A stretch of DNA of 64,000 bases from Microcebus murinus (GCF_040939455.1 NC_134119.1:2740501-2804500); one strand, 5' to 3'. Counted from the first letter of the stretch, positions 34,753-46,980 are shown. Made by a program: numbers and translations. Notes: a model not told the origin generated them from the letters alone.

Positions 34753-35372
34753 ATTAATATCCGTCAACTGGCAATGACCAGCTCAGTGCTTGGGCCAAGA
34801 AGAAGCTCCAAAGCACTTCCCAAAGCCAAACTTGCACCAAAGAAAGGTCTCGCTCACTGTTTGCTGGCCTGATCCACTACAGCTTCTGAATCCCGGCGAA
34901 ACCATTCCATCTGAGAAGTATGGTCAGCAAATCGATGAGATGCACTGAAAACTGCAACACCTGCAGCCAGCATTGGTCAACAGAAAGGGCCCAATTCTTC
35001 TCCACGGCAACCCCTGACCACACGTTGCACAACCAATGCTGCAAAAGTGGAACTAATTGGGCTCCGAAGTTTTGCCTCATCCTCCATATTCCCCTGACCT
35101 CTCACCAACTAAGCACCACTTCTTCAAACATCTCGGCAACTTTTTGCAGGGAAAATGTTTCCACAACCAGTAGGATGCAGAAAATGCTTTCTAAGAGTTC
35201 GTCAAATCCTGAAGCACGGATTTTTTTTCCTGCAGGAATAAACAGACTTATTTCTTGTTGGCAAAAATGTATTAATTGTAATAGTTCTTATTTTGATTAA
35301 TAAAGATGAGCTTAGTTATAATGATTTAAAATTCACAGTCCAAAACCACAATTACTTTTGTACCAAACTAAT
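34753..35372 (+). mobile_element. HSMAR2-like mariner, 5'-truncated remnant
   Basis: The C-terminal half of a mariner transposase gene is recognisable across frames. The frame at 34920-35300 ends in 'GINRLISCWQKCINCNSSYFD'. The right terminal inverted repeat follows at about 35340-35370 (accacaattacttttgtacc) next to a TA. The left inverted repeat and N-terminal half are absent, and frameshifts and stops disrupt the rest. No active transposase can be made. Confidence 0.85.
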
Positions 35373-35895
35373 ATATTAACATATTTATTTACCCAAGAAG
35401 CATGTATAGGAGTGTTCAATATAATTAGTCATTAAAGGAATGAAAATTAAAACTACAGTTTACACCATTACACAACTAACACATAGATTAAAATAAAAAC
35501 ACTGAGCATATCAAGTTTGGGAGAAGGTAGAGCAAACAGAACTCTTACATTGCCAGTGAAAGAGAGAATACTCTAGGAAATCCCTTGGAAATCCTTGTAA
35601 ATATACACTCAATGACCATCAGCCATTTCATTTCTAGGTATTTAAGAGAAATAAAACTATATGTTCACAAAAGGACTTGTACACAAATGTTTTATTGCTA
35701 ATGGCCAAATCTGTAAGTCACCCTAATGGATAAGCCAACTGCAGCACATCTATGCTACAGAAGCTACCCAGCAATCACGAGAAACTACTGATATAAGCAA
35801 AACATGGAAGAATTTCAAATGTATGATGCTAAGTGAAAGAAGCCAGTTTCAAAATGCTACACACTGAATTATTCCATTCATATGAATTTTTAAAA
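35373..35895 (+). mobile_element. L1M ORF2 3' region, right of mariner
   Basis: It continues the interrupted L1M: 'taattagtcattaaaggaatgaaaattaaaactac', 'aaaggacttgtacacaaatgtttt', 'gatgctaagtgaaagaagccag'. It is highly diverged. Confidence 0.75.
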
Positions 35896-37215
35896 GATAT
35901 GTCAATTTTAAAAGAATTAGATCCCACAATGTTCTCTGACCATAATGGAACTAAATTAGAAATTAATATCAATGAATATCAATAACCCTAGAAAAACCAA
36001 AAGATTTAAAAACTAAATGCTTCTCAAAAAGCCATAGGTCAGAAAAGATATCACAAAGGAAGTAAATAATTTGGAATGAGCTACCAGTCCGCACCCATTA
36101 GCACAGCTAGAATAGAAACGAGTGTAACAAACGTTGCCAAAGATGTGGAGACATTAGAACCATCTACTTCACTGGTGTGATTATAAAATGATGCAGCCAC
36201 TCTGAAAAACCTTTTGACATTTTCTCACAATGAAGTTATGTATGATTCAGCAATTCTACTCTTAAAACCTGTTCACAAATATTCCTAGTGGAAAACATCC
36301 AAATTTCTATCAACCGATGAATGACAAGATCAAGTGTGGTTTGTATATACAGTGAAATATAATTTGGTAATATAAAGGAATGAAGTATTAATATATGCCA
36401 CAACTTGATGAATTCTGAAAACATTATGTTGAATAAAATAAAAGGCTACAGTTGTATGACTATCATATAAGTTGTCCAGAATAAGAAAATCCGCAAAAAC
36501 ACAAAGTAAATTGATTAGTGGTTGGGAGGGGAGGAAGGGGTAAGGAGTAATTAAGGAAATCGATTTTATAACTTAAAGAAATTATGAAGAAAAAGGCAGT
36601 AATTAGTGAAATAGGCAAAAGTAGAAAAAATGAACAAATCCAAAAGTTGTGTCTTTGGAAAGAGTCATAAAAATTTTAGATCTCTAATAATACTAACCAA
36701 GAAGAAAAACAGAAAACAAATTACCAACATAAGGAATAAAAAGATTTATATACTTACAGATCCTACAAACATTTAAAGGATACGAAATGCTTATAAACAG
36801 CTTATGCCAATAAATCCTACAATTAGATGAAATGAAAAACACAACTTAGCAAAACTGATGCAAGAGGAGACAGAAAATCTCACCACAAAGACATATTTGT
36901 GGTCGTATGCTAGTAAGCTTGATTTGATTATTCCACACTGTGTACATGTATTGAAACATCACATTACACACCATAAATATATACAATTATTATTTATCCA
37001 TCAAAATTTAACAAAGCTTTTAAAAATATAACTGGGAGAATAAGGAAGAAATGAAATCTGAATGGTCCTGCTATTATCCACCTAGGGTGATGGACACGTT
37101 CTGTAACTTCATTGGGTTGTTATATGTTGATCAAAACTCATATAATTATACATGTAAGATCTCTAAATTTCACTGTATGTAAATCTCACTTCAACTTTTT
37201 AAAAATAAACTATAG
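35896..37215 (+). mobile_element. Mosaic of rearranged L1M pieces, sense
   Basis: Pieces occur out of consensus order. ORF2 endonuclease/linker sequence (35925-36060, 'ttctctgaccataatggaactaaa') is followed by the ORF2 end plus 3' UTR (about 36085-36570). ORF2 reverse-transcriptase region then recurs (about 36590-36880), followed by another 3' UTR (about 36890-37210). This implies at least two L1M copies or deletion events. Confidence 0.65.
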
Positions 37216-38425
37216 TGGAGGCAAAACACCTAACATAAAACCCAGTACCTTGTTGCAGCTCTATGAGTGAATACATTGTTAACACATAGTATCAACTCAT
37301 GGGATACAAAAGAAAGGCCCAGGGACTTTTCCAGACCCTGGGGATATGGAAGATTTCAGCAAATATGTGTGATGTATGGCATTTTGGAACTGTAACAGTT
37401 CACCATTTTTCCATCAAAAGAATAGTTTGCTGGGAGAAGGGGTAGACAAAGGAATGAGGAATGAACTCTACCATACAGATATTAATAATAGGCTTCTGCA
37501 GGAGAGTGGGGCTGGGAAGATCCTGTCCCTTCTCGATGACTGCGAGTCTTGCAAAGGACCAGGTTCACATGCACGTGGGCCTTCACACTCACAAAGGGGT
37601 CCTTAGCTTCAGGCACCTGCCTAAGCAGGTATAGAAGGTATGAACAGGCCATTAGGAGACAGACACCTAGCTGCCTGCAGACAGGAGGAGATGCCCGGAG
37701 GGGCCCTCCACCTGCCTGAGATTCCACATCTTATATCCCTGCTGTGTGTGATGCACAGATGACACTTAGCAACATACCTGGGCACACCTGGACACATTCA
37801 GCCTAATAAGCTTCATGCAATATGAGTTAGCACATGAAACATACTCCTCCATAACATCACAGCATCTGAACACGCCAGTGCACAATCCCACACGTCTGTC
37901 CGTCTCCAGCTGTTTCAATTTGCCAGTAGCCCAAAGAAAGATGTCAGGGCAGCTGAGTCCACAGTCAGCAATCCCGGGATCTATGGCCACTGGGTCAGTG
38001 CCAAGCTTCAGAAACAGGTTCCAGTGCCATAAAATTCACTCAGAAAAGAATGACGTTAGTGCCAGATTACTCAGGGGAGGTAACAAAATAGTATCTTAGT
38101 ACTTCTTTCCAAAGTAAATTTACATAAAGTGAAATTCACAGATCTTAAGTGTGTGATTATATGCATATAATTATCTGTAATTACACGTATGTATTCATAT
38201 GTGCATAAAAATCAACCCTGATATCCTGAGCCCCTTGGAGACCATGTAGACCCATGCTCCGGGCAACATCACACAAAATGTGAAAGTGTGGTTTCTGGTG
38301 TGGCCCATCTGGTTTGTTTTCTCCAGCTACAGCAATATTGAAGAGCAACGTGGAAAAGTTTATGTCTTGCACAAGGATTGCAGTTTTATTTTTTCATCCC
38401 ACAGAAAGTTTCTATTCAGCAGCTT
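37216..38425. other. Unassigned sequence
   Basis: No gene or confident repeat was recognised. The AT-rich L1 block ends here and composition becomes neutral. A duplicated 'cctgggcacacctggacaca' string occurs at about 37778-37797. Confidence 0.4.
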
Positions 38426-38427
38426 TC

Positions 38428-38595
38428 TCAGGACTCTCTGCACATTCAAATCACCTGGGAAGCTTTCAGAGCTACTGTTGGCTGGATCTCACCCCTCACG
38501 AGTCTGATGTCATCGATGGGGTGGACTCAGGTGTGGTCGTTTTTGAAAATTTCCCAGGTGATAGTAATACGCAGCCAGAGTTCAGGACTCCGCTG
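38428..38595. mobile_element. MER5-like hAT-Charlie DNA transposon remnant
   Basis: 'gcacattcaaatcacctggga' near the left edge and 'gaaaatttcccaggtgatagtaatacgc' near the right form the diagnostic near-palindromic ends of the MER5A/B group. A degraded middle follows 'ctggatctcacccctcacgagtctgatg'. It is non-autonomous. Confidence 0.75.
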
Positions 38596-38649
38596 TATAC
38601 AACCTCCCCCCTGCAGGCGACCGAGCAAGAGGCTGGGAATGAACAGCCC

Positions 38650-38770
38650 CAGAGCCCAACCAGGGTCTGCCGCTGGTTACCTGAGTCACCGAGATTACCA
38701 ATTTCCCTGTTCCTCAGTTTCCATATGGGCATAAAATCAGGGAGTTGGATTCCATCAGCAGCCTTCAAAC
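38650..38770 (+). repeat. MIR SINE fragment, sense
   Basis: 'ctgccgctggttacctgagtc', then 'tttccctgttcctcagtttccatatgggcataaaatcaggg' follows the MIR core. Confidence 0.7.
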
Positions 38771-38886
38771 CTTTGCAGAGTCGTTTGTGCAGTGATACTG
38801 AAAATAACAGCCCAGGGGCCCCATCACGGAGAAGAGAGAAATTAGAGCAGCTATGATTAAGCAGAGACTGCAAAGCCTGCTCTGCC

Positions 38887-38940
38887 TCCCCTCCTCCTCC
38901 TCCCCCTCCTCCTCCTCCTCCCCCTCCTCCTCCTCCTCCC
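38887..38940. repeat. (TCC)n microsatellite
   Basis: A CCT/TCC triplet run is interrupted by two cccc positions. On the minus strand it reads as a poly-glycine frame, which is an artefact. Confidence 0.95.
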
Positions 38941-39118
38941 AGCATTCCCTGGAGGCATTTCTGCAGACTCCAGCCCTGGAAAAGTCGCTGGCTGATGGCC
39001 CTAAAGTCCTTGTAGCATTGACACTAGCAGTTTTCTCCTAGATAATGGGACCACCCCTCTCCAGCCCAGCTCACATGGCCACCTGTACTCAACCCCAGGT
39101 GACACCAGGCTGACGTCA

Positions 39119-39409
39119 GCACCCAGCTGTGTTTTTTTTTTTCTTTTGTTTCTTTTTTGAGACAATCCTAATCCTCCTGCCTCAGCCTCCCGAGTAGCTG
39201 GGACTATAGTCACTCTCCATCATGCCCGGCTAATTTTTTTGTTTCTATTTTTAGTTGCCTGGCTAAATTTTTCTATTTTTTTGCAGGGGTGTCTCGTTCT
39301 GGCTCAGGCTGGTCTCGAACTCCTGACCTCGAGCGATCCTCCTGCCTCGGTCTCCCAGAGTGCTAGGATTACAGGTGTGAGCCACAGTGCCCAGACTGCA
39401 CCCAGGTGT
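39119..39409 (-). mobile_element. Lemur-type Alu, antisense, internally rearranged
   Basis: The left monomer region is shortened: the tail and 'gacaatcctaatcctcctgcctcagcc' abut without the usual 'gagtgcagtggc' part. A duplicated 'ctatttttagttgcctggctaa' linker is present. Target-site duplications at 39119-39130 and 39398-39409 (gcacccagctgt / gcacccaggtgt) bracket it. Confidence 0.85.
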
Positions 39410-40110
39410 TGTTGGCACCCGTGGCTACTTACCCAAAGATGAGCTGAGGATGTCTCTCTTTTTATTCCAGCAATACACACAAATCAAGCTCAGAGGGTGC
39501 TTTAGGAAAAGAAAGGAGTTGGCTAGAAATCCCGGAAGAGCAGGAGGGTGGGCTTTATAGGCAGGCGGGGAGGCTATCTTGGCTCCGGCCAAGAGAGGGC
39601 AGGAGGGAGGGGTCTCCCTTTGTGGCCCAGTGAGGCCCCTTTTAAGTCACTTGTGCTTTTGTCCCATTTAAAGTGTAAAAGTTGTCTTATCAGAATTAAA
39701 TTAGAGTCATGCTTAAAAAAACAAAAACAAAACAATAGAGCCGGGGATGGCCATAAAGAGAAAGTTCTCGCGTTCTCATGCATAAATTCCTGATAACAGA
39801 AGCTATCACAAGCGACTGCAAAAACCACAACCTTGCACAAAGTCCATCAAAACCTTATGCAAAAAATACTTCTGCGAGGACATCGGCACAGCAACTGCCT
39901 GTCCAGCCTCAGACCGGCATCACCACTGTTATTGATCCTTGTGGCCAAGCAGAATTATCTCAAAACAATTACGTCATCCTCAAAGGCCGGGGCATGCCAT
40001 GGAGCAGGCCTCTCAAACTAGAGCCACCGCCCCTGGCCGGCAAGAATTTATTTCACTTTGATTCCAAAGCCTGCACACCTCCTGCCTGCAAAAACCATCC
40101 CACAAAGTGA
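39410..40110 (-). promoter_or_regulatory. Possible solitary LTR with TATA box and poly(A) signal, antisense
   Basis: On the minus strand a TATA box (ctataaag, complement of 39553-39560) is followed 90 bp downstream by an AATAAA (complement of 39461-39466). This is the spacing expected of U3-R in an LTR. Upstream minus-strand sequence is compatible with U3, and a CTCF-like string (ccaagagagggcag) lies at 39589-39602. I could not define the TG...CA ends or name a family, and no viral gene is attached. The alternative is an ordinary unique promoter-like coincidence. Confidence 0.3.
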
Positions 40111-40229
40111 GTGCTCACCTGCCTTTACCTTAGACACCGCCGTCTTCACTGTCCCAGCCATTGGAGAAGCAATTTTAAATCATTGAATAAAATTAGACAT
40201 TCCTACATTATCATAAAATGATAGTATGT

Positions 40230-40480
40230 ATTTACCTCATTCCATTGATCTTGTTTATTTATACGTATTCACCTCATTCTACCTGAATTTATTTGCCCAG
40301 TCTCCTATGTGTGGACTTGCAGAAGCCTGTTACAGACCATGCAGACCATGCTGCAATAAATGTTGTTAAATATCCATCTTTGCATACATATGTGAGTATC
40401 TCTTTAGGGTGAATGAATAGAAGCAGAATTTCTGGGTCTAATTGTGCACACAGCTTTACATGATGCAACGGCAGACAAAA
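40230..40480 (-). repeat. Old L1 fragment, antisense
   Basis: 'atgctgcaataaatgttgttaaatatcc', 'catatgtgagtatctctttagggtgaatgaatagaagcagaatttctggg' matches the antisense ORF2 end of very old L1 elements. Confidence 0.55.
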
Positions 40481-41585
40481 TCCACAGCCATAGACCACTA
40501 GTTGGATGTACACCCTTACGTTGCGTGTGTGTGCACACGCATGAACATCCATATTGACACTCATAGACACGACCCTTTTTCTTTTCCTGGAAGGCGCTGG
40601 CACTGAGGTGTCTGCTGTCACAGCGCACTAATAACGGCACCCTTCCCTCCGAGCCACGGCGCTCTGGGGACCCATCTCCTCCCTCCCCAGTGGCCCTGGC
40701 ATTCTTCCTCTCAATACCGCCCTCCGGCACCGCCCGAATGTCTTCAAAAATCACTCATTCTTCACAGGACTTCTTGATCTTAAGCCTGCTTGCCCACGTC
40801 TGCTCAGCAGAGTTCAGTTTCCGAAGGAGAACAATGTCTCCGCGTGAGGAACGCTATAAAGGTTTCAGGAGGGAGCAGGCGGAGAAGAAAGGAGGGGATG
40901 GGGAGCACCCTTTGACAAGGCTGCAGGGAGGAACAGAGAGCGGACCAGCCAAAAGGCACAGCGGGGCCGCGCATTGGGTATCTTTCAAGCCAAGCCGGGG
41001 GAGCCCGAACCTGTTCAAGCGCACGGTGGGAGGGAAGCGGGAGGCGGCAGGGCACCAATGGCCCCGGGCGGGGAGCTGGGGACACTGCCTGGGCTCCCAG
41101 GCAGATGCATGTCCGTCTCCCTCGGGAAACGCTCCCCTCTGCCTCGTCCGGGAAGGCCCGACTCCCCCTGCTGGAGTCAGCAGCTCTGGCTACACTCTGT
41201 TCATTCATTCATTCTACACATATCCACAGAGCACCTGCTATTATTCTGCAGTGGCCGTTGCACTTTAAGCTGAGACCTGTACAAAGGTGAGGCCTGGCGG
41301 CTGCGCTTCATAGAACGGGGACGCGTAGCCGTAGGTGCAGGAGCCTGGCAGGAGAGCAGGATGGCGGGAAGCACGAGGGGTGGGGGTCACAAGGACCGGG
41401 GTCCCCCCCTAGCAGGTACCATCTGGCGCCAGCTCAGTGCCAGGTGAGCAGCGAGGACCCTGGCGGAGAGCCAGCCACGCCCCTGCACGGGCTTCTGGTG
41501 ACGGACAGGCGCCAGAGCGGGAAGGCAGGTACCTGCAGGGAGCGAGGGATACAGCAAAGGCCGGCGGGCGCAGAGGGACGGGCGG
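40481..41585. other. Unassigned sequence with an L2 tail
   Basis: An antisense L2 3'-end string occurs at about 41197-41255 ('ttcattcattcattctacacatatccacagagcacctgctatt'). Otherwise no gene or repeat was recognised. A 192-residue frame (40690-41268) lacks any domain. Confidence 0.45.
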
Positions 41586-41589
41586 AGGG

Positions 41590-42010
41590 TGAAAAGCACC
41601 GACAGGGAAGGGTCCCGCCAGAAGGGACTGGTGAGAACTGGAGCTGGGAGGACCACCTGCAAGACCATGTGGGGAAGCATCCCAGGAAGAGAACGGCAAG
41701 TGCAAAGGCCCTGGGGCTAGAGGAAGCCCCGAGACTGGAGACCGAGTTTGCTTCAGGAGCCGAGGGAAGGCGCGTGTGGCTGGCGGAGAGCATGGCTGTG
41801 CAGGGGAAGAGAGAGGGGAGCGAACCAGGACAGCAGAGAGTGCAGGGAGAGAGAGGGCAGAGGCCACCCTGAGGGTGACGGGCAGGCGGTGGGCGCTGCC
41901 TGAGCAGGTGAGGGAGGGTCTCCCCGACTGGCATGTGAAAGGACCCCTCGGGCTGCTGTGGAGAGCAGGGACTGTAGGTGAGCTGGGCGGCATCTTGTTC
42001 CTGCTCCACA
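41590..42010 (-). repeat. L2 LINE fragment, antisense
   Basis: 'gaagcatcccaggaagagaacggcaagtgcaaaggccctgg', 'gtgtggctggcggagagc', and later 'ggctgctgtggagagcaggga' are in the order of antisense L2. Long minus-strand frames over this segment are a GC by-product. Confidence 0.65.
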
Positions 42011-44137
42011 TCCATCTCGGCATCCTCCCTGCAGGACGCGGCCAGGCGGCGAGTCCGGAACGGGGCTCTGCTGGGGGAGGGCGTGGGGGAGGCGGCACGG
42101 GCCGCAGGGTCGGAAACGGGCAGAGTCAGCAGCGCGCATTCGTTCCCTGAACTCCGTCTGGACCCGCCTGCCGGCTCACCTTGCTGATTTTGCACATGAC
42201 AAACTGATGGCCGCTTAGCTGATGCCCAGTTCTATTTTGGGCGAGACCAGCGTACGGCAGCAGGGACTACCGCCCAGAACAGGCTCCTTAAAGCCCAGCT
42301 CCGGCATCACACACGGCTCCGTGTAAGCCCTTGTTAAGGGAGGGGACAGAGGGGGTGGCCTGCCCCACCTTGAAGTTCCCAGCCCAGTTGCAGGGGTGGG
42401 GCAGACCCAGCTGCCGTCCCACAACCACACATCGGTCTTCCTCGTGCCGGGTAAACCGCCGTTACGGAGCTCGGAAGGAAAGCCCTGCCCTTTGCATTAG
42501 GAAGTTTTAAGAGCTTTTGACATTTGTGTGTTTCGGTGGGAGGCAGAGGCCCTGGCATTGAAGACCTTGAGAGAGTCCGGAAAAGTCTCAGGTCCTCTCT
42601 CCAAAAGGTGCATCTTATGGGCACACACAGACTTTGCATGACACTTCAGAAGCCTTCTGAAGCCCTTTTGAGGATCTCAGAGGAAGAACTCGTGCCTTAA
42701 GGATAAGCTTTACCAAGGCAGAAAAGCTGCAGCCGTAAACAGAATCCACAGGGCGGGTTCCCGGGAACGCAGAGCTTCCCGTGGGCGCTGGGAACATGCT
42801 GAGCGGAGCGGCAGAATATCAGGCTTGCGGCGGCTTTGTGGATGCTTTGGGGTGCTGACCTCGTTGTTTGACAGGACATCCTCCTGCTCCCCTCTGGCGA
42901 GGCTAAAGCACACTCCGTAATGTCAGAGCCGAAGTCCCTGGGCGCGGCTGTCTAAATTTCACGGCTAAACCCTGCGTAGGTGAGGCGGGCGCCCACGCCG
43001 AGTGCCGCGGCGAATGGCCCCGCAGTGCAAACGACCAGCGAAGGGAAAGTTCCGCGCTCAGCGTCCCCGGGCGGACTGAGGACGGCCGTGGCGTTCCATT
43101 TCCGTAACTCACGAATGCAAAGACGGGAGCGTTTGTTTTGATTCCCACGAGAGCTCAGAGCCTGCAGAGCACAGAGGACCAGGATACAGACACACAAGGC
43201 TCTTCCTGTTTGGACCCTTTGTTCCTTTCACGGTGTCTGCAGGTCCTTTGATAATTCTCGCCTTGAAAAGTGGAGGCTGATCCCTCTCTTCTTAGGTATG
43301 AAATGCACTTAGCGCTTTGCTTCTTCTAAGAGAGCGTGGTAGGAGTGGAGGTGTGTGGTGTCCAAGGCCAGAGGATCAGCGCCACGACGGCTGCTCTAGC
43401 GCCTAAATCTCTCTGGGAAGCTGCCAGCTGCCACATTGCAGGGAGCCCAGGGTGGCAGGAGCTGCTCGTCCCCCCACCCCCATCCCCGCCCGCAAGCCAT
43501 GGGAGGAAGCCTCGCAGGGGCTGAGCCCTCGGAGCCTGCAGCCCTGAGCCGGCCTGAGCCAGAGTCGCCGGCTGAGCCACTTCCAAATTAGCTCAGATGC
43601 TAAATGTTGTCCAGTGAGCTGGACACAGGGCAGGTGACCAGGCATATATTCTAGAATGTTGCAGAGGTTCATTGTTGAGCGTCGGGGCCCTGAAGTACCC
43701 ACACGTGGTATGCAGCATCAGGGGCAAGGGGGCTCTGTCTCAAGGACCCCTGGCCCTTCTCTCTCTCCACAGCTGGCGTCCAGCTCAGGCTGGGAGGGGG
43801 AGGCCACTCTGTGTGCCTGGGTGGGTGACGTGCCACCCCTGGCTTCTAAGGACAGAGCGTGGCAGAAGAGCAGCTTGTCATTAATGCAATGGTGTAATCT
43901 TAGTGCCGGCTTACAGTAAAGAGCTTGAACAAGAATCCAAATCCTGTGTCAGTCTGCTGCGCTTGGCTGCAGCAGTGACAGATGCAGACACGAGATAGAA
44001 GCCAGTCCCAGGCAGGAGACGGAGAGGATCTTGACTATCAGCCCAGGCCAGCGTTCGGCACCGGGGCCATGTTGAAGGCCAATAGGTTTTACAGTCTCAT
44101 TTAAAATGGAATTTGGAGAATATGTTTCTTTTGTTTA
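42011..44137. other. Unassigned GC-rich sequence
   Basis: CpG-rich patches occur at 42040-42180 and 42940-43100. No gene structure, domain-bearing frame or confident repeat was recognised. Confidence 0.4.
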
Positions 44138-44138
44138 A

Positions 44139-44467
<329 letters not shown>

Positions 44468-44539
44468 TTGCTTGAATTTTTAAAAGGGGAAATAACACAA
44501 AGTGGGATACAAATTTTGGAAGCTGAGAACTTCCTCCAG

Positions 44540-44640
44540 GGTCGATAAGGGTGCTGAGGTCGGCATCGCTGTTGTCCAGAGGGAGAAAACTAAGGCTTGG
44601 AGGATTTGCAAACCTCTCCAGGTGCACCCGGCAGGTGGCT
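44540..44640 (-). repeat. MIR-like fragment, antisense
   Basis: 'gtccagagggagaaaactaaggcttgga' and 'cccggcaggtggctggac' resemble the antisense MIR middle. The match is weak. Confidence 0.4.
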
Positions 44641-45384
44641 GGACAGGGGCACACCCTTCCCTGGACTCCAGGACAGAGCTGTGCGCTCAGCAGGGTCTGC
44701 TGCTGCCCGTGTGACCACGTAAGGATCTTGCAGGCCAGGGAGGGGACGAGAAAGGAGGGACACGGACGCGCCTGGCCAGGTGGCCCTCTGTTGGGAGCAG
44801 CAGCAGTGCTGTCGTGGGCACCGCAGGGTGTGAGCGCATCCCCGGTCTGAGCCCGGTGGGCGCCAGCGCCGCCTGCCTCCATTGCTGACAATCAGGAACG
44901 TCTCCAGACTCTGTCGAGGTCCCCTGACTGAGGAGAGCGAGGGGTGCACAAAATCACACCCGCGTGAGAGCCCCTGAGACGGAGGAGATGTGAGTAGAGA
45001 CAAACTTCCGGGGCTCTCTACAGAAGCCGGCCCTGCCGTGGTCTTCTTGACACAGCTGTTTTGAACTTGGGATGGTACGAATTTTAACAACACCAAAGTT
45101 CGAGATTTTCACACCTTGGCTGGAAATTGAAGTGAGGGAATGTGATTTTGGGTGAAGAGAGAGATATAAAAAGGGGAGGATGGTCTTTCTATATCTAGGG
45201 CCAAATTCCCAGGGAATCCTGCAAGCTTTTGAGAATTCGATGTAACAAGGCACCCCACCTACCTTGCACTGCTCCTCGGGGCTTCTTCTAATACGACTTC
45301 CGTGCATAAGCACTCACGTGCGTTTCTCATCAGCAATGCAAGCAAATAATTATGAGTTTAGTGCCCTGGCCTTCTGCGAAATGA
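44641..45384. other. Unassigned unique sequence
   Basis: No gene or repeat was recognised. Sequence changes from GC-rich to neutral near 45050. Confidence 0.45.
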
Positions 45385-45480
45385 GAGTCCACGAAGGCGG
45401 GAGCACGTCTGTCTGACTCTTCCGTGTGCAGCTGCGGCCTCCAGCTTGTTAGCTCCTCAGCAAATGTTGAGTTTCCTGTG
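45385..45480 (+). repeat. L2 3'-end fragment, sense
   Basis: 'gagtccacgaaggcgggagcacgtctgtctgactc' through 'agctcctcagcaaatgttgagt' follows the terminal L2 segment (ctccatgagggcagggac... gctcaataaatatttgttgaatg). Confidence 0.6.
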
Positions 45481-45639
45481 TTAATCCTCATAAAATCTTT
45501 AAAAAAAAATAATCAGGGTAACGATTATAAATATCTAGGTATCTATCTATTCAAGAGCCACTACACAGTGAATATTTGCAGAGAAAGCGGGGTGAGAACC
45601 TCGCCTATGCGAAACTGGGATACGCTTAGCTCTACCTAA

Positions 45640-45937
45640 TGGCCACGCCATGGATTTTTTTCACTTTGCATCTCTTCTATTTTAGAAATAATAGTCATCA
45701 GCTCCTGTAATCAAGAGTTTCCCTGTAAATTTAATGATTTGGGGGGGTACTGGTTGTTTTTGAAATAACACCTGCACAACAATCATTAGAAGCTTGATTA
45801 ATTCTGTCTGACACACAGGGGAAAAAAAATGAAATACATCTTTTAAAAAGCTGCAGGGTTTTTTGTGTGAATAATTCCCTGAGTATTCTGAGAAGGGATT
45901 ACATTGCTAAATATGTAACAGTACAAATATTAGAAGA
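45640..45937. promoter_or_regulatory. Candidate conserved non-coding element
   Basis: A repeat-free, AT-rich stretch has TAATCA/TAATT cores and clustered short motifs (cctgtaatcaagag, gcttgattaattctgtc, ctgacacac). It differs sharply from GC-rich neighbours. The role is inferred from appearance only. Confidence 0.3.
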
Positions 45938-46045
45938 GACTGCGTGTGTGCATGTGTTTTTGTGTATATGTGTCTTCAAATATGTACGCTCATGTTTACA
46001 CGTGTATCGTGCGTACGTGCATGTTCGTGTGCGTGCATGTAGGTA
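45938..46045. repeat. Degenerate (TG)n tract
   Basis: Alternating purine-pyrimidine sequence (gtgtgtgcatgtg, gtacgtgcatg, gtgcgtgcatg) extends for about 100 bp. It is a decayed TG microsatellite with Z-DNA potential. Confidence 0.8.
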
Positions 46046-46628
46046 ACTGGGCTATCAGAGAGAAAGATCAGAAAACTCTCAGCATTTTGCAGAAGAAGAT
46101 CGGATTGACATTGGCTCTGCCATCCCCCCGAAGTGTCGGGACGGCTGAGAGCTCGGCGAGGCCCGTGATGAGGTCAGACATCATAGAGAAGATGAGTTTA
46201 CTTGGCTCCCTTTTGATCCCGAGAAAGTCCCCAAACCAGGGATTAAAGGTAGAAAGAGACTCCACATATGAAGGGAGTGAAGACTCTGGAGTGGCCGCTC
46301 TGTCTGCGAGGTGTGAAACTGCCACCTGGGCGGCCATCGCTCACGGGACCTGTTGAAGAGCCCCGGCATGGAGTAAGAGCTTGGACAAGACACAGCCGAC
46401 CAGGAAGGTCCCTTCTTCCTCCAGTGGGGTGCCACCGTGGGGCCACCGGTGTGCACGAGGCAGTGTACCTGGACACGCATGCATGGAGCCTGGCCCTTGG
46501 GTGTCATGGTCGGGCGAGGGGGGAGCACTTCACCCCAGAGGACTTTGCTGGGGACTCACAGCACACGGCGACACCAAAATGGCTCTGGGAAATCCCGCAA
46601 GAAAAAGATGAAACTGCTCAACCTTGTT
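46046..46628. other. Unassigned unique sequence
   Basis: Several 100-140 residue frames overlap on both strands with no recognised domain. No repeat was recognised. Confidence 0.45.
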
Positions 46629-46629
46629 T

Positions 46630-46720
46630 AAGACAGTGTTCCCCAAATTTATTTGACTGCCACACCCCACTTTCTTGAGTCTCTAGTGTTGTAAAGAACA
46701 CCTTTAGGGATATACAGACC
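46630..46720. mobile_element. Possible hAT-type DNA transposon remnant
   Basis: 'cagtgttccccaaatttatttgactgccacacccc' resembles the left terminus shared by several hAT-derived MER repeats. Only this end is visible. Confidence 0.35.
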
Positions 46721-46980
46721 CAATGCTAGGACCAGGGGGAAAAAATCACACACACGTTTTTGGGAAGAATGGTGCCAGGCTGGAGTGTCCAGATTATCTT
46801 ATGAATCTCATATTTTCCTACATGGGCACCAGAGGGGCCACCCGGGGAACCCGTCCAAGTGCTGTTTTCAAACTGCTGTGAAGGGAGAATCTAGTCAAAA
46901 CAGACGGCAGGGAGCACTTGCACGCGCTGGGTGCGGCCGGTGAATGCCCTGGCTGTGGTGTAACCCTTCCCAGGCTCCCA

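Noticed and set aside
34920..35300. 126-residue frame with transposase-like C-terminus
   Set aside because: It belongs to a frameshifted mariner remnant. The open frame switches phase relative to the ancestral gene, so it is not a functional or domesticated transposase.
38496..38945. 149-residue minus-strand frame with a poly-glycine start
   Set aside because: The glycine run is the complement of the (TCC)n microsatellite, and the rest crosses MIR and MER5 sequence.
41409..42195. 229- and 253-residue minus-strand frames
   Set aside because: They overlap each other in different phases and lie largely on antisense L2 sequence. The proline/serine/alanine bias is explained by GC content.
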